A stretch of 34,771 bases of DNA from Paraliobacillus quinghaiensis (GTDB lineage Bacteria; Bacillota; Bacilli; Bacillales; Amphibacillaceae), in contig NZ_QJSH01000030.1 in assembly GCF_003426025.1 (NCBI RefSeq), forward strand, positions 1 through 34,771, given 5' to 3'. Positions 22,215 to 30,980 of the stretch are shown one piece after another. The notes beneath the pieces are model-generated. The model was given only the letters and a program-made list of their open reading frames with translations. It ran no database searches and was not told where the DNA came from. Numbering within the stretch: the stretch's first letter is position 1; each line of letters begins with the position of its first letter. A program made the position numbers and the translations under genes.

Positions 22215-23558
22215 TTATTGCTCCGTTTCAAATAGTTTTTTCTCCCTCCATTTACCAAATCGATAATAGAGGAAAGCAAAAATACTACTTAATAAGAAAC
22301 TAAGCCCGATTCCAATCGCAATTCCTCTTTCACCGAGCATTTCTGAAAATAAATAAGTTAATGGATAGCGAAGCAACCAAAATGATATAAGGTTTAAGAT
22401 TAATATTTGATACATTGCCCCAGCAGCTCGAACTATCCCATTCAAGACAAAGTTAACACCTAAAAACGGGTAGAAAAAGGCAACTATCATAAGGTATTCT
22501 GCACCAAACTTTATTGCGGCTGGCTCTTGAATGAACAGTCTTATTGTTTTATCAGCTGTTAATACAATTAAAACCATGATAACAGCCATTATAACAAAGT
22601 TATATAAGATCCCGTACCTTGCAATTTTACGAACGCGATCCCACTTTTGCAAACCAATATTTTGGCCTGCCATACTATTCATTGCTGTACCTAGTGCTTG
22701 TGCTGGGAGAATAAATAAACTATTCAATCTTTGTGCAGCACTAAATCCTGCAACTACTGTTTCACCATGTGAGGTGACAACACTCATAATTGCTGCAGAT
22801 CCCCCTGAGATAGCCGCCATTTGTAAACCAGATGGTATACCCAAATTCAAGATTAGTTTTACTTCTTCCATTTTTGGTTTATATGGTTTTACTAATGGAG
22901 CTAGTTTACGTTTCCAAACATAAAACAGACCAAAAATAAACGCCGACCCCTGAGATCCAATTGTGGCATAAGCTGCACCCGTTACGCCTAGTTCAAAGAC
23001 GGAAATGAATAAAGGATCTAATATTACATTTAATAAAACAGCAATGAACACAAAACGTAACGGTGTCCGACTATCCCCTAATGCACGAAGCACAGTTCCA
23101 ATAAAGTTATATCCCATCAAAAAGAAAATTCCAAGTGTATTAATTCGTAGATAAGCCACTGCATCAGCATGCATGGATTCTGGTGTACCAAGCAAACGCA
23201 CAATGAAATCAGCAGATAAAAAACCAATAGTCCCAAGAGTAAGAGCTAAGATAGTTAATGTTATTATAAAGGCATTTAGATATGCTTTTAAACCTTCGTC
23301 ATTATCTTTTGCCTTTTGTTGAGAAAGTACAGTTAAGGTTGTGTTATTAATTCCAATAATGAAAGACAATAATATAAAAATAATGATACTAGAAACGCTA
23401 ATTGCACCTAATGCATTACCACCTAATAAATTACCAACCCATAAACTATCTGTAATTTGATAAGATACTTGCAATAAGTTTGTCAGCATAATAGGTCCTG
23501 TAAAGACAAGCAATTGCTTCATTATATTACCCTGGGTGAAATCCTGCTGTTTCGACAT
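22215..23558 (-). CDS. MATE-family multidrug efflux transporter
   Basis: The 447-residue protein has about twelve membrane segments in two homologous halves. Family features are FTGPIMLTNLLQVSYQITDS with LWVGNLLGGNALGAISV, and in the second half the counterpart LGIPSGLQMAAISGGSAAIMSVV. LGTAMNSMAGQNIG is also typical. MATE proteins export cationic drugs using Na+ or H+. RBS AGAGGAG. It is transcribed alone toward the thioredoxin-like gene. No strong terminator was seen after it. Confidence 0.93.
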   Translation of the reverse strand: MSKQQDFTQGNIMKQLLVFTGPIMLTNLLQVSYQITDSLWVGNLLGGNALGAISVSSIIIFILLSFIIGINNTTLTVLSQQKAKDNDEGLKAYLNAFIITLTILALTLGTIGFLSADFIVRLLGTPESMHADAVAYLRINTLGIFFLMGYNFIGTVLRALGDSRTPLRFVFIAVLLNVILDPLFISVFELGVTGAAYATIGSQGSAFIFGLFYVWKRKLAPLVKPYKPKMEEVKLILNLGIPSGLQMAAISGGSAAIMSVVTSHGETVVAGFSAAQRLNSLFILPAQALGTAMNSMAGQNIGLQKWDRVRKIARYGILYNFVIMAVIMVLIVLTADKTIRLFIQEPAAIKFGAEYLMIVAFFYPFLGVNFVLNGIVRAAGAMYQILILNLISFWLLRYPLTYLFSEMLGERGIAIGIGLSFLLSSIFAFLYYRFGKWREKKLFETEQ

Positions 23559-23644
23559 TTACTAATCTCCTCTTCACAAATCCTCAGATGTCTAATATTT
23601 TAACACTTTTACCTCTTCTCTAAGTATAATGTGCATCTAAAAAA

Positions 23645-23681
23645 ATAAAAAAACCTTCATTTCATTTACTGTGAAGGTTTT
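23645..23681 (-). terminator. Terminator of tnrA
   Basis: AAAACCTTCA pairs with TGAAGGTTTT around a 12-nt loop; a T7 tract follows on the minus strand. It is about 80 nt after the tnrA stop. Confidence 0.8.
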
Positions 23682-23762
23682 CTTGTCTTTCTATTCTTGT
23701 TTAAGCTTTAAAACTTATCTAGTGAGCCTCTATTTCCCATTCGCACAAGCGGAAATAAAGAC

Positions 23763-24086
23763 TCAATCTTTTTGAATTCCGAAGCGCGCATTGATCTCCC
23801 CTCTTAATAATTCTTTACGATTCTTACGCTCTTCTTTTCGTTGCTGTTTTAACATGTCCTGTCTAATTTCGTGTGTTTGTACCCCTTCTTCTCTTTTATT
23901 AGCAATATCAAGCAATTGCTCTACGTCCCCAAATGAATATTTACGATTTCCTTTTGGTGATCGCTCAGGGAAGATCAATTTTCTCTCTTCATAATATCTA
24001 ATTTGTCTTTCCGTCAAGCCGGTTAGTTCACTTACGACACCAATCGTTATTACTTTTCTTTCCTTATAAGAAGGGTTGTCAGTCAT
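23763..24086 (-). CDS. tnrA: Nitrogen regulator TnrA (MerR family)
   Basis: The 107-residue protein closely follows B. subtilis TnrA from memory. The N-terminus is YKERKVITIGVVSELTG, then LTERQIRYYEERKLIFPERS, the winged helix KGNRKYSFGDVEQLLDIANK and EEGVQTHEIRQDM. The short C-terminus RKELLRGEINARFG corresponds to the region that binds feedback-inhibited glutamine synthetase. TnrA acts under nitrogen limitation. GlnR is the alternative; the lack of a neighbouring glnA and the C-terminus favour TnrA. Start ATG at 24086 follows GGCGGTGA. A TnrA-box-like site lies upstream. Confidence 0.9.
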   Translation of the reverse strand: MTDNPSYKERKVITIGVVSELTGLTERQIRYYEERKLIFPERSPKGNRKYSFGDVEQLLDIANKREEGVQTHEIRQDMLKQQRKEERKNRKELLRGEINARFGIQKD

Positions 24087-24132
24087 GATTTTCACCGCCG
24101 TAATCTCTTATTTATTAATATCTATTTCTTCC

Positions 24133-24138
24133 ATTATA
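24133..24138 (-). promoter_or_regulatory. -10 element of the tnrA promoter
   Basis: Minus-strand TATAAT preceded by GTG, with no good -35 at 17 nt (TATAGG). A weak -35 is expected for an activator-dependent promoter. Confidence 0.5.
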
Positions 24139-24167
24139 CACAGTTTAATTGTACACCTATATTGTTA

Positions 24168-24184
24168 TGTAAGAAAACCTCACA
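24168..24184. promoter_or_regulatory. Candidate TnrA/GlnR box
   Basis: TGTAAGAAAACCTCACA matches the consensus TGTNANAWWWTNTNACA at all but one fixed position. Its centre (24176) is about 50 bp upstream of the expected tnrA transcription start, the known spacing for TnrA-activated promoters. Confidence 0.65.
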
Positions 24185-24338
24185 AACATAAAAGCAAGAC
24201 TTACAAAAACTCTACTTATATGTGACAATCTTGTATACAAACAAAGAAACTCTTCCACTTCTTCATTAAAATATTGAAATTCATTCTCGTACTGCATTAT
24301 GGATTTTGATATAGTATAGAAGAGGAGGAATCGCAAAC

Positions 24339-24629
24339 ATGAAAATATCTATTACACAACCCGCTGTAAAATGGTTTATTGATGAATTAGAATTATCTAC
24401 AGGTGATTTTGTGCGCTTTTTTGCAAGATATGGTGGTAGTGGTGGTGTTCATAAGGGTTTTTCACTTGGTATCTCTAATAAGGATCAACCAAATGATCCA
24501 GCCATGAAAATTGAAGAACAAGGGATTACTTTCTTTGTAGAAAAATCTGATAGTTGGTATTTTGATGATAAGGATTTCAACATTAAATACTCCAGAAAAT
24601 TTGACGAAGTTGAATTTGTGATTGAATAA
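24339..24629 (+). CDS. yneR: HesB/IscA-like fold protein, YneR family
   Basis: The 96-residue protein has the HesB/IscA fold pattern (ITQPAVKWFIDELEL, VRFFARYGGSGG, KGFSLGI, FVEKSDSWYFDDKDFNIKY). It has no Cys at all, so it cannot bind Fe-S clusters as IscA does. This fits the cysteine-free YneR group of Bacillaceae; function unknown. RBS AGAGGAGGAA. It is a single gene with a strong terminator, convergent with the amidase gene. Confidence 0.82.
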   Translation: MKISITQPAVKWFIDELELSTGDFVRFFARYGGSGGVHKGFSLGISNKDQPNDPAMKIEEQGITFFVEKSDSWYFDDKDFNIKYSRKFDEVEFVIE

Positions 24630-24637
24630 AAACATAC

Positions 24638-24681
24638 AAGCGACTGACTTTGGCGGCGATACCAAGCAGTCGCTTTTTTTA
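24638..24681 (+). terminator. Terminator between yneR and the convergent amidase gene
   Basis: AAGCGACTG (24638-24646) pairs with CAGTCGCTT (24667-24675), extended inward by CTTtGG/CCAAG, then T7. The T-tract touches the amidase stop codon. Confidence 0.85.
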
Positions 24682-26184
24682 TTTGTTTGGATTATTATTA
24701 AATGGATTATTCATGATATCTATCCAAAGACCAGACTGTTCTAAGCTCCTAGCAATTTCTAATAACCAACCTTCTTTCCCTTTTGGCGCAAGAAATTGCA
24801 CCCCCATTGGCAATCTTTCTTTTGTTAAATAAGTCGGAACACTCATTGCTGGTTGACCGGTTAAATTAGCCAATTGCGTATGTGGCGTATACGTTAAACT
24901 TGGTAAGAACATCTCATACACAAGTTTTTGTTGTTCTAATACTGTCAGTTTATCAATAGTTTTTAACTTTTCTATTTCAGTCTCTGTTTGTGTTAACTCT
25001 CCAATTTTTGGTGCTGGATACGCATTTGTAGGCGTAACATATAGATCATACTTTTGATGAAATCGCGCCATTTCTGCGGCTGCAATATCCCATCCAGCTA
25101 AACTTTCGCTATAAGCTGCTGCCGATAGGTTCTCGCCAGATTTATGTAAAACCCAGGTAACAATCTCCATATCAGCTAATGTAAGTTCTCTGTTAAATGC
25201 TTTCTCTAGATTATTGATTACTCGATTTATTTCTCCACTATTCATCGCATAATAATTCTTCATTAAATTAATACCATCAACTGGACTTTCCATCTCTTCA
25301 ACCACATGTCCTTGTTTTTCTAACCAACAAACAACCTGATGAACCGCTGTTTCTGCATCTTGACTCACTGGTGTTCCAACTGGTGATGCGGTAGAAAAGG
25401 CAATCCGGAACTTTCTTTTTAATACACTATTTACAAGATCAAGATAACTCGCTTCATAAAGTGGTGTTTGAAAAGCTGCTTCTGGTTGTATAGTCTGCAG
25501 TACATCCAATAATGCTGCACTATCTCGTACAGATCGTGTTAAAGCAAAATCAATCGAGGCGCCTTGCCATTGCCTACCAACACCGGGACCTACTGGAGTT
25601 CTGCCTCTAGTAGGCTTAAGGCCAAATAATCCTGTAAATGCAGCCGGGATACGAATTGATCCACCTCCATCACTTGCTCCTGCAACTGGCACCATGCCAG
25701 AAGCAACAGCAGCGGCAGCGCCACCACTAGATCCACCTGGTGAATGGTCTAGTTTCCATGGATTTCTGGTTGGCTTATATGACTTTGGTTCTGTGACATT
25801 TTTTAGGCCAAATTCAGGCGTGTTCGTGTGTCCTAGAAATTGAAACCCAGAAGCCCGTAATTTCGCTACTAGATTGGAATCTGTTTTAGCAATATTATCT
25901 TTTAAAAGCTTTGAACCTGAGCTCAACACTTCTCCTCTTATTGCTTGGGAAATATCTTTTAACAGAATTGGAACACCATAAAACGGTTGATTTTGTTTTG
26001 TTGTTTTTTCAACCTCTTGATAAACATTTTCTTTTCTAGTTCGAAGTACTGCATTTAATCTTGGATTAGCTTGTTCAAGTCTGGCAAATGAAACATCCAG
26101 TAACTCTAAAGCAGATACTTGTCTATTCTTCACTAACTCCGCTAAACCAATTGCATCATATGTTTGATAGGTTTTGATATCCAT
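24679..26184 (-). CDS. Amidase signature-family enzyme
   Basis: The 501-residue hydrolase has the Ser-cisSer-Lys triad: Lys76 in GVPILLKDIS, Ser152 in SPGGSSGGAAAAV and the nucleophile Ser176 in ASDGGGSIRIPAAF. It is related to GatA and nylon/6-aminohexanoate or general amidases. There is no gatB or gatC nearby and the C-terminal part differs, so a stand-alone amidase is likelier; the substrate is unknown. I start at the ATG at 26184, after AAAGGTGG; a GTG three codons earlier is possible. Confidence 0.9.
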   Translation of the reverse strand: MDIKTYQTYDAIGLAELVKNRQVSALELLDVSFARLEQANPRLNAVLRTRKENVYQEVEKTTKQNQPFYGVPILLKDISQAIRGEVLSSGSKLLKDNIAKTDSNLVAKLRASGFQFLGHTNTPEFGLKNVTEPKSYKPTRNPWKLDHSPGGSSGGAAAAVASGMVPVAGASDGGGSIRIPAAFTGLFGLKPTRGRTPVGPGVGRQWQGASIDFALTRSVRDSAALLDVLQTIQPEAAFQTPLYEASYLDLVNSVLKRKFRIAFSTASPVGTPVSQDAETAVHQVVCWLEKQGHVVEEMESPVDGINLMKNYYAMNSGEINRVINNLEKAFNRELTLADMEIVTWVLHKSGENLSAAAYSESLAGWDIAAAEMARFHQKYDLYVTPTNAYPAPKIGELTQTETEIEKLKTIDKLTVLEQQKLVYEMFLPSLTYTPHTQLANLTGQPAMSVPTYLTKERLPMGVQFLAPKGKEGWLLEIARSLEQSGLWIDIMNNPFNNNPNK

Positions 26185-26242
26185 TTGTTCCACCTTTTAA
26201 AATTATCATTTCACACTAGTATAACCAAGATTACTTTAATTG

Positions 26243-26278
26243 AAAAAGCACATGCCTATTTAAGACATGTGCTCTTTT
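26243..26278 (-). terminator. Terminator of fhs
   Basis: AAAAGAGCACATG pairs with CATGTGCTTTTT on the minus strand; it begins about 23 nt after the stop codon. Confidence 0.75.
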
Positions 26279-26301
26279 AAACTCTTTCATATAAATTTTT
26301 T

Positions 26302-27981
26302 CTAGAATAACCCTAACGCATTTCCTTTTTCATCAACATCCATTCGAAGTGCTGCAGGCTCTTTTGGCAGCCCTGGCATTGTTAGTACGTCTCCTGTTAA
26401 CGCAACTAAAAAGCCTGCACCGATTGATGGTCTTAACTCTCTAACCGTAATCTCAAAATTTTCTGGTCTACCGAGTAATGTTGGTTCATCAGATAATGAG
26501 TATTGTGTTTTTGCCATACAAATCGGTAAATGATCCCATCCGTTCGCTGTCATTTCTAAAATCTGTTGTTTTGCCTGCGGTGTGAATTGCACACCGTTTG
26601 CGCCATATACTTTTCTTGCTATCATTTTAATTTTATCTTCAATTGTTTCTTCTAAGTCATATAGTGGTTGGAAATGGCTTGACTTGTCGTTTGTGATTTC
26701 CACAATCTTCTCAGCAAGATCGATACCACCTGCGCCACCATGCTCCCATACTTCTGTTAACGCAACTTGTGCACCATGCTGTTCACACCACTTTGTAACA
26801 TAATCAACCTCTGAATCCGTATCTGTTACAAAACGATTAATCGCAATCACAAATGGTAACCCAAACGCTTCTATTGTTTCCATATGTTTTTTTAAGTTTT
26901 TCATTCCAGCCTGCAAGCCTTTAAGGTTCTCTTCTTTTAAAGCTGCTTGATCTACGCCACCATGCAGTTTAAGTGCACGAATTGTCGCAACAATGACAAC
27001 TGCTTTTGGATCTAGTTCACCAATACGTGCTTTTATATTGAGAAACTTCTCTGCACCAAGATCTGCGCCAAATCCGGCTTCTGTCACAACATAATCCCCT
27101 AGTTTACTTGCCATTTTAGTTGCAAGTAAACTATTACAACCATGTGCGATATTAGCAAAAGGTCCCCCGTGGATAATTGCCGGCGTATTTTCAAGCGTTT
27201 GAACCAGATTAGGCATAATCGCATCTTTTAACAACAACGTAAGTGCACCTTCTACACCTAAATCTGCTACTGTTATAGGTGTGCTGTCCGCTTGATAACC
27301 TACAACAATCTTTGCTAAGCGATGACGCATATCTGCAACATCTTTAGCCAAACAAAATATTGCCATAATTTCCGATGCAACAGTTATATTAAAACCATCC
27401 TCACGTGGTACTCCTTGCTTTGAACCACCTAAGCCAATCACAACATTTCTTAGTGCGCGATCATTTAAGTCAACTACGCGTTTCCAAACAATTCGACGTG
27501 CATCTATTTCACATTCATTTCCTTGAAAAATATGATTATCGATAAAAGCGGCTAAAGCATTGTTTGCTGTAGTGATTGCATGAATGTCACCTGTAAAATG
27601 AAGATTAATATCTTCCATTGGAATAACTTGTGCATAACCACCACCACTTGCGCCACCTTTAATACCCATAGTAGGACCAAGAGACGGTTCACGTAATGCG
27701 ACAACCGCTTTATGTCCCACGCGATTTAGGGCTTGACCCAAACCAACAGTCACAGTTGATTTCCCTTCACCCGCTGGCGTTGGATTAATCGAAGTAACAA
27801 GAATCAACTTCCCATCTGGGGTTTCTTTTAATCTTTCCAAAGTTGAAAGAGATATTTTTGCTTTGTGTTTTCCATACGGTTCCCATTCTTCTTCTGTTAA
27901 ACCAATTTTATCTGCAATTTCTTTAATTGGTTTAATTTCTGCGTCTGTAGCAATTTCAATATCTGTAGGTACTTTCGGCAT
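26302..27981 (-). CDS. fhs: Formate-tetrahydrofolate ligase
   Basis: Fhs makes 10-formyl-THF from formate, ATP and THF in one-carbon metabolism. The 559-residue length is typical. Visible are the ATP P-loop [18 protein letters not shown] (about 67-84), [35 protein letters not shown] and the C-terminal [15 protein letters not shown]. The ATG at 27981 has AGGAGTG upstream; a TTG just before it is in frame. It is monocistronic. Many Bacillaceae have it, although B. subtilis 168 uses other routes. Confidence 0.97.
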   Translation of the reverse strand: MPKVPTDIEIATDAEIKPIKEIADKIGLTEEEWEPYGKHKAKISLSTLERLKETPDGKLILVTSINPTPAGEGKSTVTVGLGQALNRVGHKAVVALREPSLGPTMGIKGGASGGGYAQVIPMEDINLHFTGDIHAITTANNALAAFIDNHIFQGNECEIDARRIVWKRVVDLNDRALRNVVIGLGGSKQGVPREDGFNITVASEIMAIFCLAKDVADMRHRLAKIVVGYQADSTPITVADLGVEGALTLLLKDAIMPNLVQTLENTPAIIHGGPFANIAHGCNSLLATKMASKLGDYVVTEAGFGADLGAEKFLNIKARIGELDPKAVVIVATIRALKLHGGVDQAALKEENLKGLQAGMKNLKKHMETIEAFGLPFVIAINRFVTDTDSEVDYVTKWCEQHGAQVALTEVWEHGGAGGIDLAEKIVEITNDKSSHFQPLYDLEETIEDKIKMIARKVYGANGVQFTPQAKQQILEMTANGWDHLPICMAKTQYSLSDEPTLLGRPENFEITVRELRPSIGAGFLVALTGDVLTMPGLPKEPAALRMDVDEKGNALGLF

Positions 27982-28043
27982 CAAAATTCACTCCTATAAC
28001 TTCATAGTCGTACATTTATTATAAATCAGTCTGAATTATTCGT

Positions 28044-28052
28044 ATTATAACA
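28044..28052 (-). promoter_or_regulatory. Extended -10 promoter of fhs
   Basis: Minus-strand TGTTATAAT fits the extended -10 TGnTATAAT; no good -35 is seen. The leader to the start codon is about 55 nt. Confidence 0.5.
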
Positions 28053-28375
28053 TGATCACACCCTTATATGGTATGATTTTTCGGATTAATTAAACAAACA
28101 AATACGCAGAGTAACATGTCATCGATCCTCTTACTTGCTCATAAGCATAAAAGGTAATCGTTACCTGCTTTGATATTATTATACTAGCTACGGCTTAGTT
28201 ATGGTATGCAGCGTTAATTTTATAGTGTAAAATAAATGGCAAAATGAGGTCTTAAAAAGAACAGTATAACAAAGTTGTACTAATTCAGGAAAGTTACTAA
28301 GGTTTATTTTTGGAGAAAAAAGTAACATAAACCATACACGGATATTGTCTATCTATATTAATGAGGAGGGGTAAA
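28053..28375. other. Intergenic region between fhs and the zinc-ribbon gene
   Basis: About 320 AT-rich bases without an ORF. It holds a small palindrome GGTAAtcgTTACC (28153-28165). For the rightward genes only a weak promoter pair is seen (TTGTAC, 17 nt, TAAGGT near 28284). No riboswitch or sRNA was recognised. Confidence 0.4.
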
Positions 28376-28570
28376 ATGCCTTTAAAACCATGCCCATCAT
28401 GCAGTCACAGCGTATCAACTCAAGCTGAATCTTGCCCTAAATGTGGTCATCCAATAAACCCTAAAACAAACACCAAGACTACTTACATTGAGGAAAAAAG
28501 TTCAGGATTAAGTTTTTGGGGTGTTGTAGGAGCAGTTATTTTAGCAATTATCATCTTATCATTTTGTTAG
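28376..28570 (+). CDS. Zinc-ribbon protein with C-terminal membrane anchor
   Basis: The start is the ATG at 28376, since the earlier in-frame ATG overlaps the RBS GAGGAGGGG. The 64-residue protein begins MPLKPCPSCSHSV, with a second pair CPKCGHPI, a four-Cys zinc ribbon (residues about 6-30). A polar linker and a single membrane helix (GVVGAVILAIIILSF) follow. The ribbon would face the cytoplasm. Similar zinc-ribbon/TM proteins are common in bacteria but mostly uncharacterised. It is 10 nt before the next membrane gene, so co-transcribed. Confidence 0.82.
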   Translation: MPLKPCPSCSHSVSTQAESCPKCGHPINPKTNTKTTYIEEKSSGLSFWGVVGAVILAIIILSFC

Positions 28571-28580
28571 GGGTAGCTGT

Positions 28581-28940
28581 ATGTCAAAGTTATTTAAACA
28601 GAGTTTAGGCATAGCGATAGTAACGTTATCACTTTACACATTTAATAAATTGTATTTATCAAACCATGTTTTTATAAGACTAATCAACTATTACTTCAAC
28701 GATATTCTAGGAGGGGTATTGATCGTATCTTACACAAACATGGTTTCTATTTTATTACATCAATATAAACTCGTGCTATTGAAAGTGCCAAATATTATTC
28801 TATTTACCTTAGCTGTAGGTTTATTTTGGGAATACGTAACACCTTTATATTATACCAAGAGCATAACAGATCTTTATGACGTACTAGCATACATAACAGG
28901 CGGTTTAATCTATTGGGTCGCAGTAAATAGTTTGCGATAA
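28581..28940 (+). CDS. Small four-helix membrane protein (VanZ-like topology)
   Basis: The 119-residue protein has about four hydrophobic segments. The segments NDILGGVLIVSYTNM and FWEYVTPLYYTKSITDLYDV with AYITGGLIYW look like the DxxxG...E...D..D..AY.GG pattern of VanZ-like or related integral membrane proteins. The specific family is uncertain. It follows the zinc-ribbon gene by 10 nt with a GGGG RBS. Function unknown. Confidence 0.7.
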   Translation: MSKLFKQSLGIAIVTLSLYTFNKLYLSNHVFIRLINYYFNDILGGVLIVSYTNMVSILLHQYKLVLLKVPNIILFTLAVGLFWEYVTPLYYTKSITDLYDVLAYITGGLIYWVAVNSLR

Positions 28941-28965
28941 TGACAAGGTAAGTAAATTATAAAAC

Positions 28966-28996
28966 AGAAAACCCCCATCTTATGTGGGGATTTTCC
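28966..28996. terminator. Bidirectional terminator between membrane protein gene and alaT
   Basis: AAAAcCCCCA pairs with TGGGGaTTTT around a short loop. A-runs and T-runs flank both sides, so it can serve both convergent transcripts. Confidence 0.75.
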
Positions 28997-29001
28997 CATA
29001 A

Positions 29002-30177
29002 TTATTTTACTTTCTGTTCAACAAAACGACGCATTCGCTTCATTGCTTTATCGAGTTGTTTCATAGATGTTGCATAGGAACAACGAATATATCCCTCACC
29101 ACTGTCACCAAAAACACCACCTGGAACAACAGCTACTTGCTGACTTTGTAAAAGTTCTTCCGCAAATTCCTCCGAGCTTAAACCAGTTGAAGTAATAGAA
29201 GGAAATACGTAAAACGCTCCACCTGGAAGGTGACAGGAAAGACCCATATCCTGCAGGGATTTCACAACAAAATTACGCCGTTGTCGATAACTCGTTTTCA
29301 TTTCCAAGACATTATTCTTACCATTTCGCAACGCTTCAAGAGCTCCGTGCTGCGCCATTGTTGGTGCACACATAATCGTATATTGATGAATTTTCGTCAT
29401 TGCTTCCAAGATAGATTTAGGTCCTGCAGCATAACCAAGACGCCACCCTGTCATCGCAAATGCCTTAGAAAATCCTGATATTAATATGGTTCGTTCTGAC
29501 ATACCTGTAATCGAAGCGAAACTTGTATAGGTTTCATCATAGGTTAAATCTGCATATATTTCATCAGAAATAACAACAAGATCATGCTTTTCTACAACTT
29601 TAGCTATTTTTTCCATCTCTTGTTTACTTAAAACAGCCCCTGTAGGATTATTTGGACTACAAATCATCAGTGCTTTGGTTTTTGGTGTAATGACCTCTTC
29701 TATTTGTTCTGCTTGAATCTTAAAAGCATATTCTTGTGTTGCATCAACAGTTACAGGAACTCCACCTGCTAAGCGAACAGTAGGTACATAAGAAACAAAA
29801 CTTGGCTCAACAACAATTACTTCATCACCACTATCTAAGATCGCTCGTAATGCTACATCAATTGCCTGACTTGCACCTACTGTCACCAAAACTTGATTCT
29901 CCGGATTATACTCCACGCTATATTGCCCTTTTAAAAACTTGCTGATTTCTTGTCTCAACTCTAAGAGACCTGCATTTGCTGTATAGGACGTATAACCTTG
30001 CTCCAAAGAATGATAGCTTGCTTCAATTACATTCCAAGGCGTCACAAAATCAGGTTCCCCTACACCTAATGAAATAACATCTTCCATTTGTGATGCCAGA
30101 TCAAAAAAACGTCGTATTCCTGATGGCTTTAACTGATCAACATGGTGTGCAACATATGACTTTTCTTGTGTCTTCAT
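29002..30177 (-). CDS. alaT: Class I/II aminotransferase, alanine transaminase AlaT-like
   Basis: The 391-residue PLP enzyme has LGVGEPDF (37-44), the Asn loop CSPNNPTGA, VISDEIYADL with the PLP Asp205 and Tyr208, and SGFSKAFAMTGWRLGYA with the Schiff-base Lys238. A C-terminal IRCSYA Arg binds the substrate carboxylate. It follows an Lrp-type gene with a 4-bp ATGA overlap, the same layout as alaR-alaT (yugG-yugH) in B. subtilis, which makes alanine from pyruvate. Aromatic aminotransferase activity is the main alternative. Confidence 0.88.
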   Translation of the reverse strand: MKTQEKSYVAHHVDQLKPSGIRRFFDLASQMEDVISLGVGEPDFVTPWNVIEASYHSLEQGYTSYTANAGLLELRQEISKFLKGQYSVEYNPENQVLVTVGASQAIDVALRAILDSGDEVIVVEPSFVSYVPTVRLAGGVPVTVDATQEYAFKIQAEQIEEVITPKTKALMICSPNNPTGAVLSKQEMEKIAKVVEKHDLVVISDEIYADLTYDETYTSFASITGMSERTILISGFSKAFAMTGWRLGYAAGPKSILEAMTKIHQYTIMCAPTMAQHGALEALRNGKNNVLEMKTSYRQRRNFVVKSLQDMGLSCHLPGGAFYVFPSITSTGLSSEEFAEELLQSQQVAVVPGGVFGDSGEGYIRCSYATSMKQLDKAMKRMRRFVEQKVK

Positions 30178-30680
30178 GGTGACACCAACATTCGTTTATC
30201 CTGCTCATCATTATCTTCAAAAATAATACCATCATGTTTGTATTTTTTTAAAACGAAATGTGTTGTCGTTGAAACAACACTATCTAATGTAGATAGCTTA
30301 TCTGAAACAAATCGACTAATTCCCATCATTGTCTTACCTTCTACAGAAATAGATAAGTCATAAGCACCTGACATGAGGTAAAGTGCCTTTACTTCTGGAA
30401 AACGATAAATTCGTTCTGCTACTACATCAAAACCAGCACCACGTGTTGGTGTTACTTTAACGTCTATCATTGCGGTAACTCCTTCATATTCAAGAACCTT
30501 TGCCCAGTTGATTAGTGTCGAGTAACCTAAGATAGCACTTTGTTTTTCTAACCTCTCCATCATTGTGTTCGTTTCATCTACAGATAAATCAATCATACTT
30601 GCAATTGTTTCTACTTCTAAACGACCATTTTTCTCTAAAAGTTTTAATAGTTCCAATTCTTTCTCTTCCATACTATTCAC
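30174..30680 (-). CDS. alaR: Lrp/AsnC-family regulator AlaR-like
   Basis: The 168-residue protein has an N-terminal helix-turn-helix (LLEKNGRLEVETIASMIDLS, MMERLEKQSAILGYSTLI) and a RAM domain (VKALYLMSGAYDLSISVEGK). It is longer than the 145-residue Lrp at 20111, with a C-terminal extension (KKYKHDGIIFEDNDEQDKRM). The ATGA overlap with alaT means coupled translation, and it probably controls its own operon in response to alanine. A TGATAATTATCA palindrome lies just upstream. Confidence 0.88.
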   Translation of the reverse strand: MNSMEEKELELLKLLEKNGRLEVETIASMIDLSVDETNTMMERLEKQSAILGYSTLINWAKVLEYEGVTAMIDVKVTPTRGAGFDVVAERIYRFPEVKALYLMSGAYDLSISVEGKTMMGISRFVSDKLSTLDSVVSTTTHFVLKKYKHDGIIFEDNDEQDKRMLVSP

Positions 30681-30715
30681 CCACTTTTTTGACTTTTAAA
30701 ATAATAAGAGTATTT

Positions 30716-30727
30716 TGATAATTATCA
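30716..30727. promoter_or_regulatory. Candidate AlaR operator palindrome
   Basis: TGATAATTATCA is a perfect 12-bp palindrome 36 bp before alaR. It overlaps a possible -35 (TTATCA) of a TTATCA-17-TAAAAG promoter. Confidence 0.3.
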
Positions 30728-30832
30728 CTTTATCGTACTACAAACGACGCCTAAGGTAAATAACCAATTACTTTTAAATGGAGGCTTTATTCCACTTCCC
30801 TGCTTATCTGCATATCCTAACAGTGCACATAA

Positions 30833-30944
30833 TCAAAAAGTCGATGAATTAGAAGCAAGCAGGACGAGGCGACGAAGTTTCTGAGGACCGGAAGAGCGAG
30901 TCAACGATGAGATAAGCCGCTTATCATTTGGTGACTTTTTGAAC
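30833..30944. repeat. Dispersed repeat family 1, copy 2 (about 112 bp)
   Basis: It shares GAAGCAAGCAGG, GAAGTTTCTGAGGACCGGA and GCTTATCATTTGG with copy 1 at 4228-4369, and has the same termini (TCAAAAAGTCG / GTGACTTTTTGAAC). It lacks the 29-bp hairpin insertion of copy 1. It ends 37 bp before the methyltransferase start, so it probably forms part of that gene's promoter or leader. Confidence 0.85.
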
Positions 30945-30980
30945 TTTCTCTAAAATGTTTTTAAAAAGGAGCTATCAAAA

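Noticed and set aside
28153-28165. GGTAAtcgTTACC palindrome
   Set aside because: Short, isolated and not positioned at a recognisable promoter; plausible by chance in AT-rich DNA.
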